In this document: positions 47,301-55,947 of the stretch, one piece after another | How the letters are laid out: each line of letters starts with the position of its first letter | Numbering within the stretch: the first letter of the stretch is position 1 | From: Legionella drozanskii LLAP-1 | Lineage (GTDB): Bacteria > Pseudomonadota > Gammaproteobacteria > Legionellales > Legionellaceae | DNA length: 64,000 nucleotides | Direction of reading: 5' to 3' | Assembly: GCF_001467585.1 (NCBI RefSeq) | Contig: NZ_LNXY01000028.1 | Coordinates: 73,816 to 137,815 of the forward strand | Notes under the pieces: generated by a model | Told to the model about the DNA's origin: nothing | Seen by the model: only the letters and a program-made list of their open reading frames with translations | Databases searched by the model: none | Made by a program: the position numbers and the translations under genes

Positions 47301-48074
47301 ATGCTTAGTGTTATCATCATTGCTAAAAATGAAGAAGCAAATATCAGGCGTTGCCTTGCTTCAGTTCAATGGGCTGATGAGATCATCGTTCTTGATTCAG
47401 GAAGTAGTGACAATACCATTGCTATCGCGAAAGAGTACACCAATAAAGTGTATTCTACGGATTGGCAAGGTTATGGTATTCAAAAGCAGCGAGCTTTGTC
47501 ACTGGCAACAGAGAACTGGGTATTAAACTTAGATGCCGATGAAACTGTCGATGACCAGCTCAAAGCTGCAATTGTTAAGGCGATAACAAGCGACGACGCT
47601 GATGCTTATCGAATTCCCATATGCATGAATTTTTATGGATTTCCTTTACGCTTCTCTTCAAGCCCTAAAAGACATGTGCGACTTTTTAAACGAGCAGGGG
47701 CGCGCTATAGTTCAGATATAGTGCACGAGAAAATAGTTTTACCTCACGGGGTAAGAATTAGCAGAATAAAAAAAGCAATCATGCATCATTCCTTTCAAGA
47801 TGTCAGTCATGCCATTTATAAGATCAATCGTTACTCATCTTACAGTGCCAAAATTAAAATTGAAAAAAACAAAAAACCTAGTTTTGCAAAGACTCTTCTT
47901 GGAACCTGTTGGATGTTTTTTCGTTGCTATTTTTTACAGCGTGGATTTTTAGATGGAAAAGCGGGATTCCTATTGGCTGTTTTTAATGCCCAAGGGACTT
48001 TTTATCGAGGAATTAAGCAGTTGTATCGTGATTCCCAATTGAATAAAATACCTGCAACTAACGAGGATAATTAA
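47301..48074 (+). CDS. GT2 glycosyltransferase, WaaE/KdtX-like
   Basis: A cytoplasmic inner-leaflet glycosyltransferase of LPS-core assembly. The 257 residues begin MLSVIIIAKNEEANIRRCLASVQWADEI, with the family's VLDSGSSDNT and the metal-binding LNLDADETV. These patterns are those of the WaaE/KdtX group that adds glucose to inner-core heptose or acts near Kdo. No membrane helix is obvious; a basic amphipathic patch (KNKKPSFAK) may dock it to the membrane. It is three bases ahead of the O-antigen ligase-like gene, supporting an envelope polysaccharide role. Confidence 0.85.
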   Translation: MLSVIIIAKNEEANIRRCLASVQWADEIIVLDSGSSDNTIAIAKEYTNKVYSTDWQGYGIQKQRALSLATENWVLNLDADETVDDQLKAAIVKAITSDDADAYRIPICMNFYGFPLRFSSSPKRHVRLFKRAGARYSSDIVHEKIVLPHGVRISRIKKAIMHHSFQDVSHAIYKINRYSSYSAKIKIEKNKKPSFAKTLLGTCWMFFRCYFLQRGFLDGKAGFLLAVFNAQGTFYRGIKQLYRDSQLNKIPATNEDN

Positions 48075-48077
48075 AGA

Positions 48078-49358
48078 ATGGATGCACTTGCCGGCGTATC
48101 AACTAAATTTTCGATGCAGAAATGGGTGCCTTTACTATTAGCAGTCACGCTTTTCGTCTTGCCCCTTAGTTCCTCTGCTAAAAGCATCTGCTTGAGTTTA
48201 TCGGTAGTGGTGATTTTATTAATTCCTTCTTTCCGTGCTGAAATCTCTAATTTACTTACTAAAGACTGGTGTAGAGCGGCTATTATTCTCACTTGTCTTG
48301 CGCTTATCGCTTGTCTATGGAGCCCTGCTAGTTTTTCAGAAAAAATGCTTATTCTTGAAAAATATAGTAAATTTCTTTATCTACCTGTTCTGGTTGCTGG
48401 ATTTCGCAGCGAGAAAACAAGAAACCTTGGTCTCCATGCGTTTTTATTAGCAATGCTGCTTACCTCTGGCATTGCCGTATTAAGATATCGAGGTTTTCTA
48501 CCTACTTTTAATATCAATCCAGATCATATATTTCGCAATCATATTATGGTGGGTTATATGTTGGATTTTGCTGCTTATTTATCGGCATTATTTGCTTATC
48601 GGCAGCGAGGTATGCAGCGCATAGCTTACAGTTTGTTATTCCTTTTGTTCAGTTATCATGTTCTTTTTATTAATGGTGGACGGATGGGATATATTGCTTA
48701 TTTTCTACTGATGTCTCTTTTAATTTTACAAATCTGCTCTTGGCGATTAGCAATTGCTGGATTCCTAATGATTTGTACCACTTTTTTCATGATTTACAAT
48801 CAAAGCCAATATATGAAAGATCGTCTTAGTTTGGCGGTGACAGAAGTTAAGCATTATCAACAAAACGACAAAGATACGCCCGTAGGTTATCGGTTACAAT
48901 TTTATCAATTCGCTTATCAACTTTTTTATAAGCATCCGCTGATAGGGAATGGAACTGGCAGTTTCACTTATTACTTCCGTACCCTGAATCCGGTGCCTTC
49001 ATGGCTAAACCGGCTGTTAGAACCCCATAATCAATACTTTTTCGTGGCCACAGAGTTTGGTTTTGTTGGCGTTATTATCTTATTCGCTTTCTTTTTTAGT
49101 TTAATTAAAGCGAGTTGGCGTTTAGATAAAATGCGCCCAATTGCTTTTGCAATGCTACTTTGCTTTCTTTTGGGAAATTTGACTGACTCACTGTTGTTAT
49201 ATTCCGGTTCGGGTTATTTCTTTATCTTATTTATGGCGCTTTGCCTGGGAGAGCAGATAGAAAAAAGCGCCGAAATGGTAGCTCTATTAGATGAGAAAAA
49301 AAATGGACTTAAAACCCATCATCAATCTTTAGATAACTCATCTAGCTCAGCTAAATAA
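48078..49358 (+). CDS. O-antigen ligase-like (WaaL/Wzy superfamily) membrane protein
   Basis: Such proteins ligate O-antigen to the lipid A core or polymerise repeat units at the outer face of the inner membrane. The 426-residue protein has about 11 helices. A large periplasmic loop near residues 260-335 carries PVGYRLQFYQFAYQLFYKHPLIGNGTGSF and LLEPHNQYFFVATEFGF, the Arg/His-containing ligase motif. Its last residues (GLKTHHQSLDNSSSSAK) are hydrophilic and abut recombinase debris at 49360, so the tail may have been altered. It pairs with the WaaE-like gene just upstream. Confidence 0.85.
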   Translation: MDALAGVSTKFSMQKWVPLLLAVTLFVLPLSSSAKSICLSLSVVVILLIPSFRAEISNLLTKDWCRAAIILTCLALIACLWSPASFSEKMLILEKYSKFLYLPVLVAGFRSEKTRNLGLHAFLLAMLLTSGIAVLRYRGFLPTFNINPDHIFRNHIMVGYMLDFAAYLSALFAYRQRGMQRIAYSLLFLLFSYHVLFINGGRMGYIAYFLLMSLLILQICSWRLAIAGFLMICTTFFMIYNQSQYMKDRLSLAVTEVKHYQQNDKDTPVGYRLQFYQFAYQLFYKHPLIGNGTGSFTYYFRTLNPVPSWLNRLLEPHNQYFFVATEFGFVGVIILFAFFFSLIKASWRLDKMRPIAFAMLLCFLLGNLTDSLLLYSGSGYFFILFMALCLGEQIEKSAEMVALLDEKKNGLKTHHQSLDNSSSSAK

Positions 49359-49359
49359 A

Positions 49360-49500
49360 TTTCCATATTTTGGAGCACTTGCTGAGTTTAAAAGAAATCT
49401 GATTCGAGAAAGAAGTCATGCAGATATAAAGTGGCGAAGATCGGCTGAATCTTTAATATTATCTGCTTCACTTAAAAAAACGATTAAAGGAAACGAATAA
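49360..49500 (+). pseudogene. Serine recombinase remnant (C-terminal fragment)
   Basis: Immediately after the ligase stop the translated frame reads FGALAEFKRNLIRERSHADIK (49369-49431), the FGALAEFERNLIRERT helix of resolvase/invertases, and then diverges to a TAA at 49498. There is no start, no catalytic serine domain and no helix-turn-helix. It marks the left edge of the accessory region. Confidence 0.75.
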
Positions 49501-49671
49501 ACCTTCAAGAACAGATTATGTTCATGAAATTTATCTACTCATTAGACAAAAATTTAAAAGTTGCAGAAGCTTATCTAGTAGAAAATATTTACTTTGATGA
49601 AGTTAGCAATCGCATAATAAAAACTAACCTTAATAGTTTACAGCTTTGGCTGGTGATGCTGAAAAAACATT

Positions 49672-50256
49672 TCATTCACTTTGAATATCTGCAACCCATT
49701 TCAGAATCTTTCTGGCTGATTCAATGGGAGTTATATTGGTAACATCTAAGGTGAGTTCGTGAGACATCTCAGAGAAAAAAACTTTCTCCGCATTATAACG
49801 ATTTTTAATTAATTCAATATCTTGCGTCTTTAAATATGATTTTCGATCCGGCTGTTGAAGCCGACTCAATAATTCATCCAAATCACATATTAATCTAACA
49901 GGAATTAATTTCGCTTCACGTTTTTTTGCTAAAATACAAACCTTTTCAAAAAATTCTCGGTGATATGGATTATTAGCTAACATTTCAAAAGTAATAATAA
50001 AATTACTAGTTTTAGAACAAACATTAGCAATAGTATTGAATATAACGTCTCGAGCCTGATTAAGCGCTGCCCAGCCCTTTTCATCTATCTCGTACCATAC
50101 GGACGCATCAGTACCAAATAATTTTAATACTGGATCTATCCACCCATGATGGTGGGCTAATTTGAATGTATTGTCTTGATGTGTAATTGCTTCGCCAATC
50201 GTTTTTTTACCTGTCCCTGCTATGCCCATCAGCAGGATAATATTATTTTTTAACAT
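49672..50256 (-). CDS. P-loop kinase-like NTPase
   Basis: A 194-residue protein with Walker A GIAGTGKKT near residue 12. LVLICDLDELLSRL-like and RKSYLK...IKNRYNAEKVFF stretches follow, similar in layout to small-molecule or shikimate-kinase-like P-loop enzymes. The lid arginines are probably in LQQPDRKSYLK. No substrate can be named. It has no signal or membrane segment and is AT-rich. It stands alone in the accessory region, next to recombinase debris and opposite to LPS genes, and may be cargo. It could instead be a gluconate-kinase-like enzyme. Confidence 0.8.
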   Translation of the reverse strand: MLKNNIILLMGIAGTGKKTIGEAITHQDNTFKLAHHHGWIDPVLKLFGTDASVWYEIDEKGWAALNQARDVIFNTIANVCSKTSNFIITFEMLANNPYHREFFEKVCILAKKREAKLIPVRLICDLDELLSRLQQPDRKSYLKTQDIELIKNRYNAEKVFFSEMSHELTLDVTNITPIESARKILKWVADIQSE

Positions 50257-50557
50257 ATCACTCTCTTAAAATAGTACATTCAACAGATAGATGAACTAAA
50301 TTTATAGTTATTGTGAGTACCAATCTATTCCATTTATGAAATTGATTGGTTATTAATATTCCACTCATTGACTTTAAAATTCGCCTTGTCCTTTTAACAA
50401 TGTGTGTTACTAAACAACTTTTTTCAGACATTATTCATTTAAGCTTACTACTTTATTTAGAGCACTTACTAAAAACAGGAAAAACATTGAAGAATATAAT
50501 TAATGTATGGATATGTTCTTAATTGGGTTTTAGATTGAAAAGGTGCTGTATAAAAAT
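50257..50557. other. AT-rich gap with no visible gene
   Basis: I see no coding frame, RNA or repeat here. It separates two reverse-strand genes and is probably promoter for the kinase-like gene plus decayed insertion DNA. Confidence 0.4.
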
Positions 50558-51055
50558 CTACTCCTCAAAAATTAAAGCCATCGATAAATGGTTCTCGTAT
50601 TTCCCTTCGATACATACGGCGTTTCTATGAAGACCTTCTACTACAAAACCAACTTTTTCATAAAGAGCGATAGCAGATTTATTATTTTCACGAACTGTCA
50701 ATTCTATACGAGTTAATCCTTTTCTTTTCGCTTCTTCTAGAGCGCCTTTAATTAAAGCTTTTCCTATGCCTTTTCCACGATAAGGAGCTAATACCCCCAT
50801 GCCCAAACTGCCAGTATGGACAAAAACAGGGCGATCGAGTGGACTAATATCACACCATCCAACAATCTTATGGTCATGTATTGCAACCAACTGTGGCCAA
50901 TTATCACTAATTTGTTGTAAAACAAACTCCCTGGTGCTCTGGATAGGAGGACCTTCCAAAAAAGCAAGGTAGTTACGTTCGCGAGCAACACTATCTATTG
51001 CAGACCAAAAATCTTGAATATGCTTTTCTAGAATGGGAACAATTTCAAATTTCAT
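50558..51055 (-). CDS. GNAT-family N-acetyltransferase
   Basis: A 165-residue acetyl-CoA-dependent acetyltransferase. The acetyl-CoA pyrophosphate loop is seen in LGMGVLAPYRGKGIGKALIKGALEEAKRKGL (R/Q-x-x-G-x-G/A pattern), followed by IELTVRENNKSAIALYEKVGFVVEG, the motif B/C stretch with the Asn and Tyr typical of GNAT enzymes. The N-terminal region (WSAIDSVARERNYLAFLEGPP) is that of the phosphinothricin-acetyltransferase-like/RimI-like branch. Substrate could be an amine antibiotic, an amino-acid analogue or a protein N-terminus, and cannot be told. Confidence 0.9.
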   Translation of the reverse strand: MKFEIVPILEKHIQDFWSAIDSVARERNYLAFLEGPPIQSTREFVLQQISDNWPQLVAIHDHKIVGWCDISPLDRPVFVHTGSLGMGVLAPYRGKGIGKALIKGALEEAKRKGLTRIELTVRENNKSAIALYEKVGFVVEGLHRNAVCIEGKYENHLSMALIFEE

Positions 51056-51209
51056 AGTTAATTCTTTAAAAATTTTTCATCTCATTTACTTTATCAAAAT
51101 TTATCATCATAAGCCTTAATGAATATTGTTTTTATTTATCTGAATCATCATTTTCTAACGATTCAGAGAAAACCGGAAACCATACAAGGCAACTTCAATT
51201 AAGCGCACC

Positions 51210-51598
51210 ATGGCAACCATTCGCCACGCAGGTCGATGGCTTCACCAACAACGCCAATTATTAGGAGGTGATCCATTAGCGCAAGTGAAAGATTTACAAA
51301 CCGATGCGCCTGATTGGAATGGCTTAACTTCACGCCAACTAAGGAGAATGAAATCTGCATGTGAACAACGTATTAAAAGTGGTACTCGCAAAAATCAAAA
51401 TCCATTAATAGAGACAGCACTGCTTTATTAGTTACTCGGTACAGGACTTCGTGAATCTGAAGTGTTTCACTTTATATAAATTAGTATCGCTAACAAGGGT
51501 TATGTGAGGTACTATGTCATAAGTCAAAACGTATTAGTCAAAAAATTACTTTGCCACAAGAGTTAAACAGTTGCATATCTAAAAGGGAAGTAAGATGA
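51210..51598 (+). pseudogene. Tyrosine-type site-specific integrase remnant
   Basis: The frame reads TIRHAGRWLHQQRQ, then TDAPDWNGLTSRQLRRMKSAC and NPLIETALLY before a TAG at 51429-51431. It continues in the same frame as LLGTGLRESEVFHF, stops again, and resumes with KGYVRYYV. A frameshift leads to KITLPQELN. This is the core-binding domain and box-I region (TGLRESE) of a phage-type integrase, without the catalytic RHR-Y domain. It has several stops and a shift, so it is dead. Confidence 0.85.
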
Positions 51599-51894
51599 GA
51601 TTTGCGTGTAATATAGATAAAACAGATAGGATAAACCGGACAATAATTGGTTCAGCACTCTGTATTGCGGCTCTGATTGGAATGGGAAAGTATTTTTATG
51701 TCGCATTAGGACTAGCATTGATTATAGAGGGCATTGTTGGATGGTGCTCTATCCCTTATTTGTTAAGTAAAGAAAAGGTCAAACAGATATTTGCTAGCAA
51801 ATATCAGCTTTATTTGCCTACAGAAGAACAACTCGAAAATGAAATTAGGCGTGAAGTATTAATTATAAAGCAAAAGAGGACTGAGCAGTGCTAG
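51595..51894 (+). CDS. DUF2892 (YgaP-like) inner-membrane protein
   Basis: The 99-residue protein begins with the DUF2892 pattern: a short hydrophilic NIDKTDRINRTIIG followed by two membrane helices (SALCIAALIGMGKYF and VALGLALIIEGIVGW) and a cysteine in GWCSIPYLL. A basic tail follows (KQKRTEQC). In other proteins this domain follows a rhodanese or stands alone; the role is unknown, but a link with sulfur metabolism or membrane quality is possible. GGGAAG lies seven bases before the ATG. It overlaps the end of the integrase remnant, so it may use a promoter inside that debris. Confidence 0.78.
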   Translation: MRFACNIDKTDRINRTIIGSALCIAALIGMGKYFYVALGLALIIEGIVGWCSIPYLLSKEKVKQIFASKYQLYLPTEEQLENEIRREVLIIKQKRTEQC

Positions 51895-52061
51895 GTTAAA
51901 ATTTGATGAAATGAAAATTTAGCGTTAAGTCTGGTTAATTTAATAATCAGAGCGTAGCGTATGTTATTGTTTTTATTATATTCTTATAAACCATCATTCG
52001 CAGAATATCGTGAGTAGAGCCGAATGTGTTCGCGAGTCCTAATAGGTACTCGACAAATCCT

Positions 52062-52964
52062 CTAGCTTGCCGACTTAAAAGGTAGGGGCCTGAGTGATGG
52101 CGGTTGATCCTTTTCCGGCACTACGATTATATCTGCGAACTTGATTGCATTTCCCTTTTCCATTTTCTCGAAATAGGATGGGCTTTCGTCCTGCATAGAG
52201 TTAATCACAGGTAACCTCTTGCTTGAGAAGAGCTCAAACCTTGGGACTAACCAGCGTGCTGTAGTTTTTTTCATAGTGACAGCTTGCAATCGCGTGAGAT
52301 CGCTTGTTAAAAATCGCTCATAGGAGAATGTTTGAGGATAATTGCAGGTAGCCCAAAGCGAAAAAGGTTTAGCATAACGATCAGTCGCTTGGGCTTTTAT
52401 AAATAAATCATCACCTTCTCCAAGGTGGACTCGAAGTTCTCCATAGGGTTTGAGAGCCTGATGATAAAGCTTCAGTAAATCTAATTTACTTTCAGAATAA
52501 GGATAGGCACCCCAGACATCCAGGATCAAATCAAAAGCATTGCTAGTTTCAACTGCTTTCGACAGAACATCCTGAGCACTACCCCGATAATATTTGAATC
52601 GTTTGGAGTGTCTGCTCATTACTTTTTCTATGTTATTAAAATAATGCAATGAGATCCCCGTAATTTGGTCAATATAATTATTCAATTCCTTATCTGCTAA
52701 GAGTTCATTAATGACAGAACCAGAACCACATCCTGAATCGAGGATAGTAATTTTTCGATTTCTTTCTTTTGCCAATTCGATAATAAATTCTTTCAAGGTT
52801 TTTTTTAACCCTAATAAACAGGCATAATCTTTAGATTCTCTGTAAATATTCGTTAAATTGGTTTCATCTTCAGCGAAAAAGGAAGCGTATCGATGGCTTG
52901 AACGGGGTGTAACCCTTGTATAGGGTTTTTGAGGAACAGTAGTCTTTTTTTTGGTTCTTGGCAT
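52062..52964 (-). CDS. SAM-dependent methyltransferase (class I)
   Basis: A methyltransferase of about 300 residues with motif I ITILDSGCGSGSV, a following acidic/aromatic region (GISLHYFNN), and motif post-II ILDVWGAYPYSE. A very basic N-terminus (PRTKKKTTVPQKPYTR) could bind nucleic acid or act as a translocation or localisation signal. The frame is open up to an ATG at 53018; I prefer the ATG at 52964 since the preceding 18 residues look unrelated, but neither start has a clear ribosome site. The target is unknown. The genome position among mobile remnants and the orphan status make it a possible effector. Confidence 0.72.
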   Translation of the reverse strand: MPRTKKKTTVPQKPYTRVTPRSSHRYASFFAEDETNLTNIYRESKDYACLLGLKKTLKEFIIELAKERNRKITILDSGCGSGSVINELLADKELNNYIDQITGISLHYFNNIEKVMSRHSKRFKYYRGSAQDVLSKAVETSNAFDLILDVWGAYPYSESKLDLLKLYHQALKPYGELRVHLGEGDDLFIKAQATDRYAKPFSLWATCNYPQTFSYERFLTSDLTRLQAVTMKKTTARWLVPRFELFSSKRLPVINSMQDESPSYFEKMEKGNAIKFADIIVVPEKDQPPSLRPLPFKSAS

Positions 52965-53218
52965 GGGCTTATACGAGCATTGAATTGTATTAATCAATAT
53001 TTTAACAAATAATACCATTTTTAATCAATGAAATTAATATTTACCTCTTACCATTAAGAGTACTGGAAATTTTTTCTAAATGGGGTTACTTCCATCAAAA
53101 AACTCCTTATTGGTGCTAAAGGTGGGATCACTAAACACTTTTTTGGATTAAAGGAATAGATAAATGAAGGAAAAATTATTAATAGCGCTAATGTCAGTTT
53201 ATATTCTCTTTTAAAGCA

Positions 53219-53563
53219 ATGGCAGATGTTCAACCTACTATAACTACTGAAGAAATTGACAAAAGAAACAGAGCAATGCTTGCTAAAGCTGGTATTGAAC
53301 TACTGGACTCTATTGAAGTAAATAGGGTATCTGCAAGTAAATACATTGAAAGCAATAGTATTAAACAAAATGCAAACGATGCTCATATGGCAAATAAGAT
53401 GAAAAAGTATTTAGCCATGAATAATGAGCAACAAAAAAATGGTTATGTTAAAGATAATGAGCCACGAGCAAAAGAGTTAATCGGATTAAAACACGTTGCT
53501 ATATATCATAAGGAAAAATATAAAGGAGTTCTTTCTTCTGAAAGTACCTGGCTGCCGATGTAA
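53219..53563 (+). CDS. Small hydrophilic protein of unknown function
   Basis: I do not recognise this 114-residue protein. It is soluble, without signal peptide or membrane helix, and mostly helical, rich in Lys/Glu/Asn. It has one well-ordered stretch (KRNRAMLAKAGIELLDSIEVNRVSASKYI) and ends STWLPM. The ribosome site before the ATG is weak. It could be a small orphan cargo gene or a decayed one, and is flanked by the methyltransferase (divergent) and the Hbp-like gene (same strand, 125 bases on). Confidence 0.55.
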   Translation: MADVQPTITTEEIDKRNRAMLAKAGIELLDSIEVNRVSASKYIESNSIKQNANDAHMANKMKKYLAMNNEQQKNGYVKDNEPRAKELIGLKHVAIYHKEKYKGVLSSESTWLPM

Positions 53564-53687
53564 ATGTCAAAAGCCCCTAGATATCTTTTTTGTTATTTGA
53601 TATTTTACCAAAGTGCGTAATAAATAGTGCACTTTGTCTTACAAAAACACGAAGATCAAATATTTATAATTAACTCGAGGATTAGCC

Positions 53688-54101
53688 ATGACAGCAAAAA
53701 TTATAAGTGCAGCTCTATTGTTTTCATTATCTCAAATTAGCTTTTCTGCTCCAGAAAAACCAAATAATTGTCCAACAGTAGCCGCATTACAGGGAGTAGG
53801 TATTAATTTTATGCATAAAGATGGAGATATTTGGTATGGCAGTGTCGCCTCAGTTAATTTTGATACAAACGAAACATGGTCTCTTGTAATTGGCGAATTT
53901 AAAGCAAAACACGAAAAAGATGCGCAAGCTAAAGCTAACGAAGCTCTATCTTCTTTAACATTAACACAAGGACCACTACCTTTTAATATGAATGGAAAAG
54001 ATAGCTGGGTATGTCTTTATAAAGATCAATCTGGACACTTGGCAAGTGCTGTAACACCTTCTATGGATGTTGCTTCTTTAGCTAAACAGATAAGATTTTA
54101 G
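53688..54101 (+). CDS. Hemin-binding-protein (Hbp)-like DUF4949 secreted protein
   Basis: The 137-residue protein has a Sec signal peptide (KIISAALLFSLSQISFSA) and a mature domain starting PEKPNNCPTVAALQGVGIN, with a second cysteine in DSWVCLY. The CPTVAALQGVG start and the WSLVIGEFKAKHEKDAQAKANEAL pattern match the Hbp/DUF4949 family that I recall as nearly confined to Legionella, one member of which binds hemin. Hemin binding here is inference. A GAGG site precedes the ATG. The stop is followed within eight bases by resolvase debris, so this gene may have been carried or interrupted on its 3' side. Confidence 0.8.
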   Translation: MTAKIISAALLFSLSQISFSAPEKPNNCPTVAALQGVGINFMHKDGDIWYGSVASVNFDTNETWSLVIGEFKAKHEKDAQAKANEALSSLTLTQGPLPFNMNGKDSWVCLYKDQSGHLASAVTPSMDVASLAKQIRF

Positions 54102-54108
54102 GATCCGT

Positions 54109-54427
54109 TTGGGGAGAGATCTTCATCACCTTGTCAATATGATCCATGACTTAACTGCAAGAAGCATTGGATTAAAAGTGCTCACAGGTCATAGTGCAGC
54201 GATTGATACACAACTGCTGCTGGAAAGTTGGTCTTTGCTAATTTTGCAGCGCTTTCACAGTTTGAACGAGAAATGATTAAGGAACGTATACTTGCTGGAA
54301 TGGCGTCTGCCAGGGCGCGAGGACGTAAGGGCGGTCGTATAATATGACACAAGCGAAACTCAGACTTGCAAAGGCTTCATTAGGACAACTAGAGACTAAA
54401 ATGGGCCCTCTATGCGAAGAGCTTTAA
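54109..54427 (+). pseudogene. Tn3-type serine resolvase/invertase remnant
   Basis: In one frame LGRDLHHLVNMIHDLTARSIG and LKVLTGHSAAIDT can be read. After a frameshift near 54220 the sequence continues AGKLVFANFAALSQFEREMIKE and LAGMASARARGRKGGR. A second shift gives AKLRLAKASLGQLETKMGPLCEEL and a stop at 54425. This is the typical TnpR order from the post-catalytic region to the DNA-binding helix, without the N-terminal active serine. It is clearly inactive. Confidence 0.88.
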
Positions 54428-54727
54428 TGAATAAACGCCTAAACGATTCAGAAAAATCACTGCTGACACAGTTGAGAAATTAAGGGTTGAATTTAAATTG
54501 AAATTAAAAGTAAGCATTATTGGCCTTTTCGTCAGAATCCCGGCCGACCCTCATTCTTTTCAAAACCACCGCGGAAATGTCTTTTGGTCTGATTATCTAT
54601 ATTAAAAGAACTACAGATCAATCGTATTCGAAGTATTCAAAGATACACAGCTCATTTATCATAAACAAAAGGTTCGTTTTTAGTGAATCATGACGATGAT
54701 ATTTATTTTAGAGTAGAGTGATTATTG
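54428..54727. other. Gap with no visible gene
   Basis: No intact frame or RNA is recognised. The GC-richer segment near 54535-54560 stands out from its AT-rich flanks and may be a scar of an inserted element. The right part is the promoter region of the next gene. Confidence 0.35.
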
Positions 54728-55183
54728 ATGGTAGATGAGCAAATTAAAGACATTCTTAATGAATTAACAAAAGATATTAATCAATTGCTTGGTTTCCATG
54801 GTGATATTCCAAGAATTAATTATGGTCCCTGCGGTGTGTTTGCAAAATTATTTTATGATGCATGGAATCATCGCTTTCCAATAAAGGTTCACATCTGCTT
54901 TGTAATGATGCCTGAGCGTGAAGAATGCGACCATGTTGTCATCAGACTACCAAATGGCAATTTATACGATGGCGGTGCCGGTGTACATTCTGACAATTTC
55001 TATGCAGCACACTTCATTATTGATGATATGTACCAATATGATCAGGATACTTTGGAAAAATGGTCTTATGGTCTTGACCGTACTTATCCGCGATTTTGTC
55101 CAAATTTTGATAAAAGCAGGGTTCAAAATATCATTGACCACCACCTTAATCGTTTAGTGAAGACTATAAATCAAACAATGTGA
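54728..55183 (+). CDS. Small protein with Cys-His-Asp cysteine-peptidase-like signature
   Basis: I do not recognise a named family. In this 151-residue protein (ATG at 54728; a TTG directly before it is in frame) a cysteine at the start of a helix (YGPCGVFAKLFYDAWN, Cys35), a histidine before a strand (CDHVVIRLPNGN, His69) and an aspartate (LYDGGAG, Asp81) occur in the order of papain-like or transglutaminase-like catalytic centres. A histidine-rich C-terminal helix follows. It has no signal peptide, so it would act in the cytoplasm or be translocated. It is convergent with another Cys-His-Asp protein 40 bases away. Confidence 0.6.
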   Translation: MVDEQIKDILNELTKDINQLLGFHGDIPRINYGPCGVFAKLFYDAWNHRFPIKVHICFVMMPEREECDHVVIRLPNGNLYDGGAGVHSDNFYAAHFIIDDMYQYDQDTLEKWSYGLDRTYPRFCPNFDKSRVQNIIDHHLNRLVKTINQTM

Positions 55184-55222
55184 GAAATTCAAGTCGATAA
55201 AAACAAAGAATTTGGGCAATTT

Positions 55223-55819
55223 TCAGATAGTTACATTCTTGCTTAATTTTTTAATCCATTCTTCACGGGCTTTCCAAATTAAATCAAACTTTATATTTTG
55301 TTGTTTTCCCCAATCCCTAATAAATGCTTGATGTTTTTCTATTTTAAATTGGCCAATCTGATGCGGATTGATAGTAAGTTCTTGCTCTAAATCTATATTA
55401 AACGAAAAATCAGTGCTTTCAGGAAAGGTAATGTCGACCGAGTGAATTTCGTATTTTAAGAAACAATGTGCTTCTGGTATTTTGTTAATCTTATGACTAT
55501 CTAAAATAGGAGCAATTTTAGGCATGTTCTCTCTAGTTAAGAAAAAAATACCAAGCACTAATTTTAAGGGAATAAATTGTTCTTGAGCCAAGTCTGCAAT
55601 TAATGCATGCTTTACACTGCAAGTCCCTCGTTTTTCTTCCAATACTTGAAAATAATTTTCTCTATCTGTAGTTCGTTCGTAAGGTAAGGCGTGTATATAG
55701 TTAACAGCATCCCACAAGGTTAAAATATTGTGCTTTAAAAATAAATGACTTACCTGTCCCTTAGATTCGATTTTTTTATTAGGCAACCCAATTTCTTCTA
55801 AATAATCTGATAACTGCAT
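55223..55819 (-). CDS. Transglutaminase-like superfamily protein
   Basis: A 198-residue cytoplasmic protein. The pattern EEKRGTCSVKHALIADLAQE places Cys67 at the start of a helix, EAHCFLKY gives His118, and HSVDITFPES gives Asp129, the catalytic triad order of transglutaminase-like cysteine hydrolases. The N-terminal part (TTDRENYFQVLEEKRGTCS) resembles bacterial domains of this superfamily with unknown substrates. The ATG start is at codon 1 with a weak ribosome site. It could be an amide hydrolase or deamidase. It is convergent with the previous gene and divergent from none. Confidence 0.7.
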   Translation of the reverse strand: MQLSDYLEEIGLPNKKIESKGQVSHLFLKHNILTLWDAVNYIHALPYERTTDRENYFQVLEEKRGTCSVKHALIADLAQEQFIPLKLVLGIFFLTRENMPKIAPILDSHKINKIPEAHCFLKYEIHSVDITFPESTDFSFNIDLEQELTINPHQIGQFKIEKHQAFIRDWGKQQNIKFDLIWKAREEWIKKLSKNVTI

Positions 55820-55947
55820 TTATAAATCCAAATTATTGTCAGTTTAAAGTATATCCGATAGTGTTTAGTTGGGACCACCTCATCAGGCTTGGACATAGTA
55901 ACTATTGAGATCAGGTCAATATCATAAAGATATCGATTTCATTTTGT

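Noticed and set aside
47301..49358. A complete O-antigen biosynthesis cluster
   Set aside because: Only a WaaE-like transferase and a ligase-like protein are present; no nucleotide-sugar or flippase genes adjoin them.
49518..49742. Plus-strand frame of 74 codons overlapping the kinase-like gene
   Set aside because: It overlaps the C-terminal coding region of the reverse-strand P-loop gene and shows no family pattern.
51210..51431. A 73-codon open frame as a real small gene
   Set aside because: Its sequence is the core-binding part of a tyrosine integrase and the similarity continues past the stop, so it is a broken gene.
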